Positions 34,558 to 48,733 are shown, counted from the first letter of the stretch. The stretch is DNA of 64,000 bases from Solimonas fluminis (GCF_002930645.1 NZ_PSNW01000003.1:310001-374000); one strand, 5' to 3'. Notes: a model not told the origin generated them from the sequence alone. Program-made: numbers and translations.

Positions 34558-34986
34558 ATGTCCATCGCCAAGATCCTCTACACCGCCGAAGCGACCTCCA
34601 CCGGAGGCCGCGAAGGCCGCTCCACCTCCTCCGACGGCGTCCTCGACCTGCAGTTGTCCACGCCGCGCGAACTCGGCGGCGCCGGCGGCCCCGGCACCAA
34701 CCCGGAACAGCTTTTCGCCGCCGGCTATTCGGCCTGCTTCCTCGGCGCACTGAAGTTCGTGGCCGGCCAGGCCAAGGTCGCGCTGCCGGCCGATACGCAG
34801 ATCACCGGCCGCGTCGGCATCGGCCAGATCCCCACCGGCTTCGGCATCGAGGTGGAGCTGCGCATCCGCGTGCCCGGCCTGGCCCGCGAGCAGGTCCAGG
34901 CGCTGGTCGACAAGGCGCACATCGTCTGCCCGTACTCCAACGCCACGCGCGGAAACATCGACGTCTCGCTGGTGCTGGTCGATTGA
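34558..34986 (+). CDS. ohr: Organic hydroperoxide resistance protein Ohr
   Basis: 142-residue thiol peroxidase of the Ohr/OsmC family that reduces organic hydroperoxides. Both redox cysteines are in place: the peroxidatic Cys in the AAGYSACF segment and the resolving Cys in [15 protein letters not shown]. The N-terminal [14 protein letters not shown] is typical of true Ohr rather than OsmC. It is followed 29 bases later by an exported alpha/beta hydrolase on the same strand. Confidence 0.96.
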   Translation: MSIAKILYTAEATSTGGREGRSTSSDGVLDLQLSTPRELGGAGGPGTNPEQLFAAGYSACFLGALKFVAGQAKVALPADTQITGRVGIGQIPTGFGIEVELRIRVPGLAREQVQALVDKAHIVCPYSNATRGNIDVSLVLVD

Positions 34987-35015
34987 GCCCCCTACCCCAC
35001 GACAGGAGCATTCCC

Positions 35016-35942
35016 ATGAAAAACCTGCATCGCTTCTTCCTGCTGCCGGCGCTGGCGCTCGCAGCCACCCTCCAGGCCCACGCGGCCTCCCCTGCCGCCA
35101 TCGAGAAGACGGCCAGCACCATCACCACGCGCGACGGCGTGCAGCTCTACTACAAGGACTGGGGCCCGCGTGACGGCCAGGTCGTGACCTTCAGCCACGG
35201 CTGGCCCTTGAGCTCGGACAGCTGGGAATCGCAGATGATGTTCCTGGCCTCGAAGGGCTACCGCGTGGTCGCCCACGACCGCCGCGGCCATGGACGCTCC
35301 AGCCAGCCCTGGGAAGGCAACGACATGGACCACTACGCCGACGATCTCGCTGCGGTGATCGAGGCCCTGGACCTGAAGCAGGTGACCCTGGTGGGCTTCT
35401 CCACCGGCGGCGGCGAGGTGGCGCGCTACATCGGGCGCCACGGCACGGCCCGCGTGAAGAAAGCCGTGCTGGTCAGCGCCGTCACGCCGCTGATGCTCAA
35501 GACGCCGGACAACCCGGGCGGAACGCCGCTGGAAGTGTTCGACGGCCTGCGCAAGGCCTCGCTGGAGAACCGCTCGCAGCTCTACCTGGATCTCGCCTCC
35601 GGCCCCTTCTACGGCTACAACCGGCCGGGCGCCAAGTCCTCGCAGGGCCTGATCCAGTCGTTCTGGGTGCAGGGCATGCAGGGCGGCCACAAGAACACCT
35701 ACGACTCGATCGCGGCGTTTTCGGCCACCGACCTGCGGCCGGACCTGAGGAAGTTCGACGTGCCGACGCTGCTGATCCACGGCGACGACGACCAGGTGGT
35801 GCCGATCGACGCCAGCGCGCGGGCCGCGGTGAAGCTGATCCGCAATGCCAAGCTGATCGTCTACCCGGGCGCGCCGCATGGGCTGCCGGATACGCACAAG
35901 GAGCGGCTGAACCAGGACCTGCTGGAGTTCCTGAAGCGTTGA
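35016..35942 (+). CDS. Exported alpha/beta hydrolase (non-haem haloperoxidase/esterase-like)
   Basis: 308-residue alpha/beta-hydrolase with a signal peptide ([17 protein letters not shown]). The ATG at 35016 has ACAGGAG upstream. Catalytic triad: Ser in GFSTGGGE, Asp in HGDDDQVVP, His in GAPHGLP. The GFSTGG elbow and YYKDWGP opening match the arylesterase/bacterial chloroperoxidase group. Co-transcription with ohr suggests a role in peroxide or peracid metabolism; family members can perhydrolyse acetate. The terminator follows in 10 bases. Confidence 0.93.
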   Translation: MKNLHRFFLLPALALAATLQAHAASPAAIEKTASTITTRDGVQLYYKDWGPRDGQVVTFSHGWPLSSDSWESQMMFLASKGYRVVAHDRRGHGRSSQPWEGNDMDHYADDLAAVIEALDLKQVTLVGFSTGGGEVARYIGRHGTARVKKAVLVSAVTPLMLKTPDNPGGTPLEVFDGLRKASLENRSQLYLDLASGPFYGYNRPGAKSSQGLIQSFWVQGMQGGHKNTYDSIAAFSATDLRPDLRKFDVPTLLIHGDDDQVVPIDASARAAVKLIRNAKLIVYPGAPHGLPDTHKERLNQDLLEFLKR

Positions 35943-35952
35943 GACGGCAGCC

Positions 35953-35995
35953 GGAAAGAAAGAACCCCACGCGACGCGTGGGGTTCTTTCTTTCC
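35953..35995. terminator. Bidirectional terminator between hydrolase and guaA
   Basis: Perfect 20-base arms (GGAAAGAAAGAACCCCACGC and complement) with a 3-base loop. The A-rich/T-rich stem bases provide U-tracts in both directions between the convergent genes. Confidence 0.9.
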
Positions 35996-35996
35996 G

Positions 35997-37577
<1,581 letters not shown>

Positions 37578-37580
37578 GTG

Positions 37581-37603
37581 AAAAGCCCCGGCGAGGCCGG
37601 GGC
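37581..37603 (-). terminator. Intrinsic terminator between guaB and guaA
   Basis: On the minus strand GCCCCGGC-CTC-GCCGGGGC followed by TTTT. It could attenuate transcription into guaA or separate the two genes. Confidence 0.75.
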
Positions 37604-37612
37604 GTGGTTCTC

Positions 37613-39102
<1,490 letters not shown>

Positions 39103-39142
39103 CAGAGGTACCGGCTCCCTTTCGATGGCCCGGTCATTATTC

Positions 39143-40507
39143 ATGCCGCCATCCGACCGCCCCCAGGACCCCGCCCGCCGTACCGTCTACCAGGTCTCCG
39201 AGCTGGCCGAGACCCTGCGCGGCCTGCTGGAGGACAGCCTGCCGCGGGTCTGGATCCAGGGCGAGATCTCCAATTTCTCCCGGCCGGCCTCGGGCCACTG
39301 GTATTTCACGATCAAGGACGCCCGCGCCCAGCTGCGCTGCGCCATGTTCCGCAATGCCAACCTGCACGTGCGGCCGCCGCCCCGCGACGGCGACCTGGTG
39401 CTGCTGCGCGCCCAGGTCACGGTCTACCCGGCCCGCGGCGAGCTGCAGCTGGTGGTGGAGCATATGGAACCGGCCGGCCAGGGCGCCCTGCTGCGCGCCT
39501 TCGAGGAGCTTAAGCGCCGCCTGGCCTCCGAGGGCCTGTTCGACGAACACCTCAAGCGCGAACTGCCGGCGGTGCCGCGCCGCATCGGCGTCATCACCTC
39601 CGGCACGGGGGCGGCGCTGCAGGACATCCTCAGCACACTGTCGCGCCGCTTCCCGCTGGCCGAGGTGGTCCTGGCCGCGGTACCGGTGCAGGGGCCGGAG
39701 GCCGCGCCGGCCATGATCCGCGCGCTGCGCGAGCTGCCCCGGACGAACCCCGACGTGATCCTGCTGGCCCGCGGCGGCGGCTCGCTGGAGGACCTCTGGG
39801 CCTTCAACGACGAGCAGCTGGCCCGCGCCATCCGCGCCTGCCCTGTGCCGGTGGTCAGCGGCGTGGGCCACGAGATCGATTTCACCATCGCCGACTTCGC
39901 CGCCGACCACCGCGCGCCCACGCCCACCGGCGCGGCCGAGGCGGCGAGCCCCGACATCGCCGAATGGGCGGAGCGCCTGCTGGCCCGCGAGCGCAGCCTG
40001 GCGCATGCGCTGCAGCGCGCCCTGCGCCAGGACGGCGAGCGCCTGGAGCGGCAGGTCCGCCGTCTGGAACTGCTGCATCCCGGCCGCCGCCTGCGCGACG
40101 CCGCGCAGCGCCTGGATGAACTGGGAACCCGCCTGCAGGCGGCGGTGCAGCAGCGCCTGGAGCGCGGCGGCCAGCGCCGGCAGCATCTCCATGCCCGCCT
40201 GGGCACGGCCACGCCGCTGCTGGCCATCGCCCAGCAGCGGCGCAAGCTGGACCATGCCCGCGACCTGCTGCGCGGCCGCCTCGGTCTTTCGCTGCAGCAG
40301 GCGCAGGCGCGCCTGGGGCGCAGCGATTCGCTGCTGGCCAGCCTCAACCCGCGTGCCGTGCTGGAGCGCGGCTATGCCATCGCACTCGATGCGCAGGGCC
40401 GGGCCCTGACCGAAGCCGCGCAGGCCGCTCCCGGCGATGCGCTGCAGATCCTGCTCGGCCGCGGCGCGGTCGATGCCACCGTCACCCAGATCAAACCAGA
40501 GAAGTAA
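39143..40507 (+). CDS. xseA: Exodeoxyribonuclease VII large subunit
   Basis: Catalytic subunit of the single-strand nuclease ExoVII. 454 residues from the ATG at 39143, giving the expected distance to the N-terminal OB fold (VWIQGEISNFSRPASGHWYFTIKD); an ATG at 39125 would add six residues. Conserved catalytic-domain motifs GVITSGTGAALQD, LLARGGGSLEDLWAFNDE and VSGVGHEIDFTIADFAADHRAPTPTGAAE are all present, followed by the long coiled-coil region. No xseB in this window. Confidence 0.96.
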   Translation: MPPSDRPQDPARRTVYQVSELAETLRGLLEDSLPRVWIQGEISNFSRPASGHWYFTIKDARAQLRCAMFRNANLHVRPPPRDGDLVLLRAQVTVYPARGELQLVVEHMEPAGQGALLRAFEELKRRLASEGLFDEHLKRELPAVPRRIGVITSGTGAALQDILSTLSRRFPLAEVVLAAVPVQGPEAAPAMIRALRELPRTNPDVILLARGGGSLEDLWAFNDEQLARAIRACPVPVVSGVGHEIDFTIADFAADHRAPTPTGAAEAASPDIAEWAERLLARERSLAHALQRALRQDGERLERQVRRLELLHPGRRLRDAAQRLDELGTRLQAAVQQRLERGGQRRQHLHARLGTATPLLAIAQQRRKLDHARDLLRGRLGLSLQQAQARLGRSDSLLASLNPRAVLERGYAIALDAQGRALTEAAQAAPGDALQILLGRGAVDATVTQIKPEK

Positions 40508-40512
40508 CCACC

Positions 40513-41838
40513 ATGGCCTGGCTGCAACTGCGCGTCTCGAGCGCGCACCCCGAATTCGCCGACGAAATCCTGCTGGCCAACGGCGCCAGCGCGGTCAGCA
40601 TGGTCGACGCCGAGGACGATCCGGTGCTGGAACCAGCCCCGGGCGAAACGCCGCTGTGGCGCAACACCGTGACCCTGGGCCTGTTCCCCGAGGATACGGA
40701 CCTGGACCCGGTGGTCGCGGCGCTGCGCGAGCTGCTGCCCGACGGCAATGAAGCAACATTCAAGACCGAACTGATCGAGGACCAGGACTGGGTGCGCGTC
40801 TGGCTCAAGGACTGCCCGCCGCTGCGCTTCGGCGAGCGCTTCTGGGTGGTGCCGCACGAGAAGCTCGGCGAGGTCACGGACCCCGAAGCCACCGTGCTCA
40901 AGCTGGACCCGGGGCTGGCCTTCGGCACCGGCACGCATCCCACCACGGCGCTGTGCCTGGAATGGCTCGCCGGCCAGGACCTGCGGGGCAAGACCGTGCT
41001 CGACTTCGGCTGCGGCTCGGGCATCCTGGCCATCGCCGCGCTGCTGCTCGGTGCCGAGAAGGCGATCTGCGTGGACATCGACCCGCAGGCCCTGCTGGCC
41101 ACCCGCGACAACGCCGAGCAGAACGGCGTGGCCGACCGCGTGAAGACGATGCTGCCCGATGCCTTCGCACCCTTCCCCGCCGACATCGTGCTGGCCAACA
41201 TCCTGGCCAATCCGCTGATGCAGCTGGCCCCGCTGCTGGCCTCCTCGATCCGCCCCGGCGGCGACCTGGTGCTGGCCGGCCTGCTGGACCGCCATGCCGA
41301 GGAGATCCACGGCGCCTACGAATCCTGGTTCGACTTCCACGACGACGTCAGCAAGGAAGGCTGGACGCGCATCAGCGCCGTCTGCCGCATGCCGGCCCTG
41401 ATCAGCTTCCGCCGCTACGGCGAGCGCATCGCCACCGCCGGCCAGCCGCAGCCGGCACACTTCCCGGTGCTGGCCCGCGCGGGCTATGCCGCGGTGATCA
41501 ACCTGGCCACCGAAGCCTCGTCGAACTGGCTGCGCGACGAAGCGCAGCTCTGCGCGCAGCAGGGCCTGCCCTACCACCATCTGCCGGTGGCCTGGACGCA
41601 GCCGACGCCGGCCGACTTCGAAGGCTTCACTGCGCTGCTGGACAAGTTGCAGGACCAGAAGCTGTTCATCCACTGCGCCCTCAACATGCGCGTGTCCGCG
41701 TTCATGTTTCTCCATCGCGTCCTGAACTTGGGCGAGAGTGTGGAAGCGGCTTCGCAGGATCTGCATGCGGTGTGGACGCCCGACGAAACCTGGCAGCGCT
41801 TCATCGACGGCATGCTGCAGCGCCGCTTGTCAAGCTGA
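40513..41838 (+). CDS. prmA: Ribosomal protein L11 methyltransferase fused to a phosphatase-like domain
   Basis: Residues 1 to about 292 are a complete PrmA: N-terminal L11-recognition domain, SAM motif VLDFGCGSGILAI at 162-174, and the NILANPL motif, trimethylating L11. Instead of stopping, the frame continues into about 150 residues (SFRRYGERIATAGQP...FIHCALNMRVSAFMF) resembling the short DUF442-like/dual-specificity tyrosine phosphatases. The presumptive phosphate loop is H387-C388-x4-R393, one residue shorter than CX5R, so activity is uncertain. An in-frame ATG at 41389 (residue 293) lies exactly at the junction and could start a separate product, but no ribosome site is visible. Other PrmAs are about 290-300 residues. 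Confidence 0.92.
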   Translation: MAWLQLRVSSAHPEFADEILLANGASAVSMVDAEDDPVLEPAPGETPLWRNTVTLGLFPEDTDLDPVVAALRELLPDGNEATFKTELIEDQDWVRVWLKDCPPLRFGERFWVVPHEKLGEVTDPEATVLKLDPGLAFGTGTHPTTALCLEWLAGQDLRGKTVLDFGCGSGILAIAALLLGAEKAICVDIDPQALLATRDNAEQNGVADRVKTMLPDAFAPFPADIVLANILANPLMQLAPLLASSIRPGGDLVLAGLLDRHAEEIHGAYESWFDFHDDVSKEGWTRISAVCRMPALISFRRYGERIATAGQPQPAHFPVLARAGYAAVINLATEASSNWLRDEAQLCAQQGLPYHHLPVAWTQPTPADFEGFTALLDKLQDQKLFIHCALNMRVSAFMFLHRVLNLGESVEAASQDLHAVWTPDETWQRFIDGMLQRRLSS

Positions 41839-41890
41839 CACGTCACAAACTTCACCGGAATCCGAGCTTCTTTCCCGGGGCGACTGGGAG

Positions 41891-41896
41891 TATTAT
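41891..41896 (+). promoter_or_regulatory. Candidate fis -10 element
   Basis: TATTAT followed by a GC-rich discriminator (TGCCGCCCGC), about 55 bases before the fis ATG. The -35 is poor (TTCTTT, 17-base spacer). Confidence 0.35.
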
Positions 41897-41950
41897 TGCC
41901 GCCCGCTTTTTTCTGGCTCGCCACGCGCACGGTGCGTCAAGGAAGACTCC

Positions 41951-42214
41951 ATGTCCGCATACAAGATTTCAGACATCAAGCCGCTGAACCATTCGGTTGC
42001 CGAGTGTCTGGATGACTATTTCCGTGCGCTCAACGGACATGCCCCGAAGAACCTGTACGACACCATCCTCGACCAGGTCGAACCGCCGCTGCTGCGCGCC
42101 ACGCTGAAGTACTGCGACGGCAACCAGTCCAAGGCCGCCGAGATGCTCGGCCTGAACCGCGCCACGCTGCGAAAGAAGCTCAAGCAGTACAAGATCAAAC
42201 CAACCGCGCCCTAG
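41951..42214 (+). CDS. fis: DNA-binding protein Fis
   Basis: 87-residue nucleoid-associated protein and growth-phase regulator. The C-terminal HTH is clear ([36 protein letters not shown]). ATG at 41951. Upstream is prmA and not dusB, the usual fis partner in enterobacteria; in Pseudomonas the order is prmA...dusB-fis-purH, so dusB appears missing here. A terminator overlaps its stop and purH follows. Confidence 0.96.
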   Translation: MSAYKISDIKPLNHSVAECLDDYFRALNGHAPKNLYDTILDQVEPPLLRATLKYCDGNQSKAAEMLGLNRATLRKKLKQYKIKPTAP

Positions 42215-42230
42215 GGCGCGGTTTTTCTTT
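42203..42230 (+). terminator. fis terminator
   Basis: ACCGCGCCC-TA-GGGCGCGGT followed by TTTTCTTT. The stem includes the fis stop codon (TAG in the loop region). Confidence 0.9.
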
Positions 42231-42249
42231 ACAGCAACCCAGGAAATCC

Positions 42250-43815
42250 ATGATGAAGACCCCGGTGAAGCGCGCGCTCCTGTCCGTTTCCGACAAGACC
42301 GGCATCGTCGAACTGGCCCGCGAACTGCACGGCCGCGGCGTCGAACTGCTCTCCACCGGCGGCACCTACAAGCTGCTGAAGGACTCCGGCCTGCCGGCCG
42401 TGGAGGTCTCGGCGCACACCGGCTTCCCCGAGATCATGGACGGCCGCGTGAAGACCCTGCACCCGAAGATCCACGGCGGCCTGCTGGGGCGCCGCGACAT
42501 CGACGGCGAGGTCATGGCGCAGCACGGCATCGCCGCCATCGACCTGCTGGTGGTCAACCTCTACCCCTTCGAGCAGACCGTGGCCAAGCCCGACTGCTCG
42601 CGCGAGGACGCCATCGAGAACATCGACATCGGCGGCCCGGCGATGCTGCGCGCCGCCGCCAAGAACCACGCCTGGGTCAGCGTGCTGGTGGACCCGGCGG
42701 ACTACGCTCCGGTGCTGGCCGAAATGGATGCCGGCGGCGTGACCCGTGCAACCCGCGAGCGCCTGGCCGTGAAGGTCTACAGCCACACCGCCCGCTATGA
42801 CGGCATGGTCGCCGCCTACCTCTCCAGCCTCGACAGCGAGGGCAACCGCGCCGTGTTCCCGGCCGTGATGGGCCTGCAGTTCGGCAAGCTGCAGGACATG
42901 CGCTACGGCGAGAACCCCCACCAGCGCGCCGCCTTCTACGCCGAGAAGAATCCCGAGGCCGGCACCATCGCCGCGGCGAAGCAAGTGCAGGGCAAGGAAC
43001 TGTCCTACAACAACATCGCCGACGCCGATGCCGCGCTGGAATGCGTCAAGAGCTTCGACGAGCCGGCCTGCGTCATCGTCAAGCACGCCAACCCCTGCGG
43101 CGTAGCCGTGGCAGCGTCGATCCTGGATGCCTACAACCTGGCCTACCAGACCGATCCCACCTCGGCATTCGGCGGCATCATCGCCTTCAACCGCGAACTG
43201 GATGGCGCCACCGCCAAGGCCATCGTCGATCGCCAGTTCGTGGAGGTGATCATCGCTCCCACCGCCACCGCCGAGGCCAAGGCCGCGGTCGCCGCCAAGC
43301 AGAACGTGCGCCTGATGGAATGCGGCCAGTGGCCCGCCCGCCGCGCCCCGGCGCTGGACTACAAGCGCGTGGCCGGCGGCCTGCTGGTGCAGGACCGCGA
43401 CGACGCCACCATGAGCCGCGAGCAGCTCAAGGTCGTCAGCAAGCGCGCGCCGACCGAGGCCGAGCTGGCCGACCTGCTGTTCGCCTGGCGCGTGGCCAAG
43501 TTCGTGAAGTCCAACGCCATCGTCTACACCAAGAACCACCAGACCATCGGCGTGGGTGCCGGCCAGATGAGCCGCGTCTACTCCGCCAAGATCGCCGGCA
43601 TCAAGGCCGCCGACGAGAAGCTGGAAGTGAAGGGCTCGGTGATGGCCTCCGACGCCTTCTTCCCGTTCCGAGACGGCATCGACGCCGCCGCAGCCGCCGG
43701 CATCACCGCGGTGATCCAGCCGGGCGGTTCGATGCGCGACAACGAGGTGATCGCCGCCGCGGATGAACATGGGATGGCGATGGTGTTCACCGGGGTGCGT
43801 CACTTCCGGCACTAA
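42250..43815 (+). CDS. purH: Bifunctional AICAR formyltransferase / IMP cyclohydrolase
   Basis: Last two steps of IMP synthesis. 521 residues (ATG at 42250 or 42253). N-terminal cyclohydrolase domain: [32 protein letters not shown]...[12 protein letters not shown]-terminal formyltransferase: catalytic [16 protein letters not shown] and the [12 protein letters not shown] end. Length matches E. coli (529). Confidence 0.97.
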   Translation: MMKTPVKRALLSVSDKTGIVELARELHGRGVELLSTGGTYKLLKDSGLPAVEVSAHTGFPEIMDGRVKTLHPKIHGGLLGRRDIDGEVMAQHGIAAIDLLVVNLYPFEQTVAKPDCSREDAIENIDIGGPAMLRAAAKNHAWVSVLVDPADYAPVLAEMDAGGVTRATRERLAVKVYSHTARYDGMVAAYLSSLDSEGNRAVFPAVMGLQFGKLQDMRYGENPHQRAAFYAEKNPEAGTIAAAKQVQGKELSYNNIADADAALECVKSFDEPACVIVKHANPCGVAVAASILDAYNLAYQTDPTSAFGGIIAFNRELDGATAKAIVDRQFVEVIIAPTATAEAKAAVAAKQNVRLMECGQWPARRAPALDYKRVAGGLLVQDRDDATMSREQLKVVSKRAPTEAELADLLFAWRVAKFVKSNAIVYTKNHQTIGVGAGQMSRVYSAKIAGIKAADEKLEVKGSVMASDAFFPFRDGIDAAAAAGITAVIQPGGSMRDNEVIAAADEHGMAMVFTGVRHFRH

Positions 43816-43831
43816 GCGAAGAAGCGACAAC

Positions 43832-43869
43832 GAAAAGCCCCGCGTCCGGGAATGGACGCGGGGCTTTTC
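43832..43869 (+). terminator. purH terminator
   Basis: Perfect 16-base arms GAAAAGCCCCGCGTCC / GGACGCGGGGCTTTTC, loop of six, with T-rich ends, 16 bases past the purH stop. Confidence 0.9.
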
Positions 43870-44237
43870 TTCTAGGCATCCCGGAAGGCGGGATGCCCTT
43901 CGCTTCGCCTGGAGGGTCGAGCCGGACAGGATGTCCGGCCGAGGGCCCACAGGCCATGGATGGCCTGTGGGCCCGACCCGGCAGCGCCCGGCCACCACGC
44001 AGGTTGCCCTGCCAGCGCGGGGCCGCTCGGACTTGGGGGTCCTTTCTCTTGCTTACTTCTCTTTGGACAAGCAAAGAGAACCAAGTCGCCCCTGGGCGAA
44101 ATAAACCAACAGAGATCCGCAGAACCTGACCGGCGTCGTCGCCGGCACCACCGGCAAGCTGCAGTGCATGCCTCGATACGCCGCTACGCGGCACTCGGCA
44201 TGGGCGGTTCGGTTGGTGATCCAGAGAGGAATATGAA
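43870..44237. repeat. Block of consecutive perfect hairpins
   Basis: No gene. Three perfect stem-loops follow each other: GGCATCCCG/CGGGATGCC (43875-43883, 43889-43897), GCCGGACA/TGTCCGGC (43921-43928, 43932-43939) and a 15-base stem GGGCCCACAGGCCAT/complement (43943-43957, 43960-43974). An outer GGGTCG/CGACCC pair encloses the last two. Near 44045-44095 a fourth, imperfect stem pairs TTCTCTTGCTT with AAGCAAAGAGAA. This looks like a dispersed structured element; similar stems are known from Xanthomonas-group intergenic DNA. Confidence 0.7.
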
Positions 44238-45053
44238 TCAGTCGGGCAGCGTGATCGTCCCACTCATGTAAGGCAGCACCGGCCCCGTCATCCACACGCG
44301 GTCGCCTTCCAACCGGCAACTCAACACCGCCCCGCGCTTCGACAACTGCGCCGCCGCCAGCTGCGTCCGACCGATGCGCTGCGCCCAGTACGGCATCAGC
44401 AGGCAATGCGCCGACCCCGTCGCCGGGTCCTCGTCGATGCCCATGCTGGGCGCGAAGAAGCGCGAGACGAAGTCCTCGCTGTTGCGCCGCCCGGGAGCGG
44501 TGACGCAGACCGCCCGCGCCGGCAGGCGCCGCAGCGCGGCGAAATCCACCGGCAGGCCCTCGATGGTGCGGGCGGAGTCGTAGACCACCAGCCAGATGCC
44601 GCTGTGCTCCAGCACCCGCACCGGCTGCGCGCCCAGCGCCTCCGGCAGCCCCGCGGGGATCCCGGCCAGGGGCATGGCCGGCCGCGCCGGCAGGTCCAGC
44701 CACAGGCCGCCCTCGCCCCGCTCCACCTGCAGGACGCCGGCCTGCCGCGTGCGGAAGCGCACGCGCGGCGCCTGCCAGCCCAGCAGTTCGAGCAGCACGT
44801 GGCCGCTGGCCAGCGTGGCATGGCCGCAGAGGTCCACCTCCACCGTGGGCGTGAACCAGCGCAGCAGGAAATCGGCTTCGCCGGTCTGGTCGGGCGCGAA
44901 GAAGGCCGTCTCGGCCAGGTTGTTCTCGGCGGCGATCTGCTGCATGACGGCATCCGGCAGCCAGGCCGGCAGCGGACAGACCGCGGCGGGGTTGCCGGCG
45001 AAGAGGCGCGGGGCGAAGACATCGAGCTGGTACAGCGGGATGGCGCTGGCCAT
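44238..45053 (-). CDS. PhzF-family isomerase/epimerase-like protein
   Basis: 271-residue member of the PhzF/YddE family (diaminopimelate-epimerase fold). Characteristic N-terminus YQLDVFAPRLFAGNPAAVCPL, the catalytic-Glu segment ENNLAETAFF, the CGHATLASGHVL motif and DEDPATGSAHCLL near the C-terminus. True phenazine synthesis genes are absent, so it is a general family member of unknown substrate. It lies 91 bases after pmbA on the same strand. Confidence 0.93.
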   Translation of the reverse strand: MASAIPLYQLDVFAPRLFAGNPAAVCPLPAWLPDAVMQQIAAENNLAETAFFAPDQTGEADFLLRWFTPTVEVDLCGHATLASGHVLLELLGWQAPRVRFRTRQAGVLQVERGEGGLWLDLPARPAMPLAGIPAGLPEALGAQPVRVLEHSGIWLVVYDSARTIEGLPVDFAALRRLPARAVCVTAPGRRNSEDFVSRFFAPSMGIDEDPATGSAHCLLMPYWAQRIGRTQLAAAQLSKRGAVLSCRLEGDRVWMTGPVLPYMSGTITLPD

Positions 45054-45144
45054 GGCAGGTCCGGGTGAGGATCAGGCCAAGGATACGGGCAGACCCGGAA
45101 CGGCGGCAGGCACAGGGGGCGCGCAAAGGCGCCGCCGCTGTGCC

Positions 45145-46488
45145 TCAGGCGGCGATGGTCATCTTCTTCAGCAGCACCGAGCCGCTGCGGGTCCCCGCCA
45201 GCAGGTCCACGTCGCTGCCCAGGGCGGCGATGTCGCGGTACATCTCCAGCAGGTTGCCGGCGATGGTCAGTTCCTGCACCGGGTAGGCGATCTCGCCGTT
45301 TTCCACCCAGAAGCCGGCGGCACCGCGCGAGTAGTCGCCGGTCACGCCGTTGACGCCGTGGCCCAGAAGTTCGGTGACGATCAGGCCCTCGTGCATCTCG
45401 CGCACCAGGGCCCGGAAGTCCTTGTCGCCCGGACGCACGACGAGGTTGTAGACGCCGCCGGCGTTGCCGGTGCTCTGCAGTCCCAGCTTGCGCGCGGAGT
45501 AGCTGCCCAGCAGCCAGCCCTGCAGCACGCCGTCGTCCACCAGCACGCGCGGTTCCGTGGCCACGCCCTCGCTGTCCCAGGCGGCGCTGGCGGAACCGCG
45601 CGGCAGGTGCGGCTGCTGCTCCAGACGCACCAGCGGCGAAAACACCGGCTGGCCGAGCTTGTCGAGCAGGAAGCTGGCCTTGCGGTACAGGGAGCCGCCC
45701 GAGATGGCGCCGACGAAGTGGCCCCAGAGACCGCGTGCCAGTTCCGGCGGGAACAGCACCGGGGCCTGGCGGGTGGTGAGCTTGCGCGAGCCCACGCGCG
45801 CCGCGGCGCGCTCGCCGGCGCGGCGGCCGATGGCCTCGGCCGGCAGCAGGTCGGACGGGCGGCGCGCACCGGAGTACCAGTAGTCGCGCTGCATCTCCTC
45901 GCCCTCGCCCGCGACCACGGCGCAGCTGATGCTGTGCTGGGAGCCGTGGCGATGGCCGATGAAGCCGTGGCTGTTGGCATAGACCGACACGCCGCGGTGG
46001 CTGGCGACGCTGGCGCCTTCGCTCTGGCTGATGCGCGCATCGGCGGCGAAGGCGGCGGCCTCGCAGGACTTCGCCAGCTCGATGGCCTGCTCCGGCGACA
46101 GGTCCCAGGGGTGGTCCAGGTCCAGTTCCGGAAACTCGCGCGCCATGCGCTCCGGATCGGCCAGGCCGTTGCAGGGATCCTCGCCGGTGGCCTGGGCGAT
46201 GTCGCAGGCGGCGCGCACGGCCTCGGCGATGCCCCGGTCGGAGAAGTCACCGGTGCTGGCATTGCCCTTGCGCTGGCCGAAATAGACCGTCACGCCCAGG
46301 TCGCGGTCCTGCTGGAACTCCAGGCTCTCGATCTCGCTCTTGCGCACCGACAGCGAGAAGCCGCGGCTGGCCGAGAGACTGGCCTCGGCGGCGGTGGCGC
46401 CGAAGGCGCGGGCGCGCTCCAGCACCTGCTGCACACGGTCGGCGAGTTCGGAAGGAGACGGCAGCGTGGCGGGAGGCTGGGCAGTCAT
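45145..46488 (-). CDS. pmbA: Metalloprotease PmbA/TldE
   Basis: 447-residue inactive-partner subunit of the TldD/TldE zinc protease, which processes modified peptides and antitoxins. ATG at 46488; the frame runs on upstream but homology starts at PSPSELADRVQQVLERARAFGA. PmbA hallmarks: SVRKSEIESLEFQQDRDLGVTVYFGQRKGNAST, and a C-terminal GVTGDYSRGAAGFWVENGEI segment. It lacks the HEXXH of TldD, as expected for this subunit. No tldD is in the window. Confidence 0.95.
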   Translation of the reverse strand: MTAQPPATLPSPSELADRVQQVLERARAFGATAAEASLSASRGFSLSVRKSEIESLEFQQDRDLGVTVYFGQRKGNASTGDFSDRGIAEAVRAACDIAQATGEDPCNGLADPERMAREFPELDLDHPWDLSPEQAIELAKSCEAAAFAADARISQSEGASVASHRGVSVYANSHGFIGHRHGSQHSISCAVVAGEGEEMQRDYWYSGARRPSDLLPAEAIGRRAGERAAARVGSRKLTTRQAPVLFPPELARGLWGHFVGAISGGSLYRKASFLLDKLGQPVFSPLVRLEQQPHLPRGSASAAWDSEGVATEPRVLVDDGVLQGWLLGSYSARKLGLQSTGNAGGVYNLVVRPGDKDFRALVREMHEGLIVTELLGHGVNGVTGDYSRGAAGFWVENGEIAYPVQELTIAGNLLEMYRDIAALGSDVDLLAGTRSGSVLLKKMTIAA

Positions 46489-46535
46489 GGGGATCTTCTG
46501 GAATTCTCTTTGCTGGACTCCTCGCGGAGTCCGGT

Positions 46536-46922
46536 TCAGATCAGCGCGGTATCGATGTCGATCTTGCCGCTGAGGGTCTTGTGCACCGGGCACTTGTTGG
46601 CGATGCCGAGGAGATACTCGCGCTGCTCGCCGGTCAGTTCGCCGACCAGTTCGATGCGGCGGTGCATCAGGTGGCTGCCGTCGGCCGCCTTCTCGTGGTC
46701 CACCTCGACGCGCACGTCGGTGAGGGCGAAGCCCTTGCGGCGCGCGACCAGGGTCAGGGTCAGCGCGGTGCAGCTGCCCAGGGCGGCGTCCAGCAGGTCA
46801 TGCGGTGCCGGGCCCTGGTTGTCGCCGCCGACGGACTCCGGCTCGTCCGAGTAGAAGGTGTTGGGTCCGCAGACGATCTGCTGCTTGAGCTTGCCGTCCG
46901 CCGCCTTGGATACCTTGATCAT
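46536..46922 (-). CDS. OsmC-like redox protein (YhfA-type)
   Basis: 128-residue OsmC/Ohr-superfamily protein. ATG at 46922 with AGGAG upstream; the longer frame is the shadow of a repeat. Redox cysteines in ALGSCTALTLTL and IANKCPVHKTL. It groups by motif with the OsmC-like YhfA branch rather than with true Ohr; the peroxide or sulfur substrate is unknown. Confidence 0.92.
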   Translation of the reverse strand: MIKVSKAADGKLKQQIVCGPNTFYSDEPESVGGDNQGPAPHDLLDAALGSCTALTLTLVARRKGFALTDVRVEVDHEKAADGSHLMHRRIELVGELTGEQREYLLGIANKCPVHKTLSGKIDIDTALI

Positions 46923-46943
46923 GCTTGCGCTCCTGTAGGGAAC

Positions 46944-48733
<1,790 letters not shown>

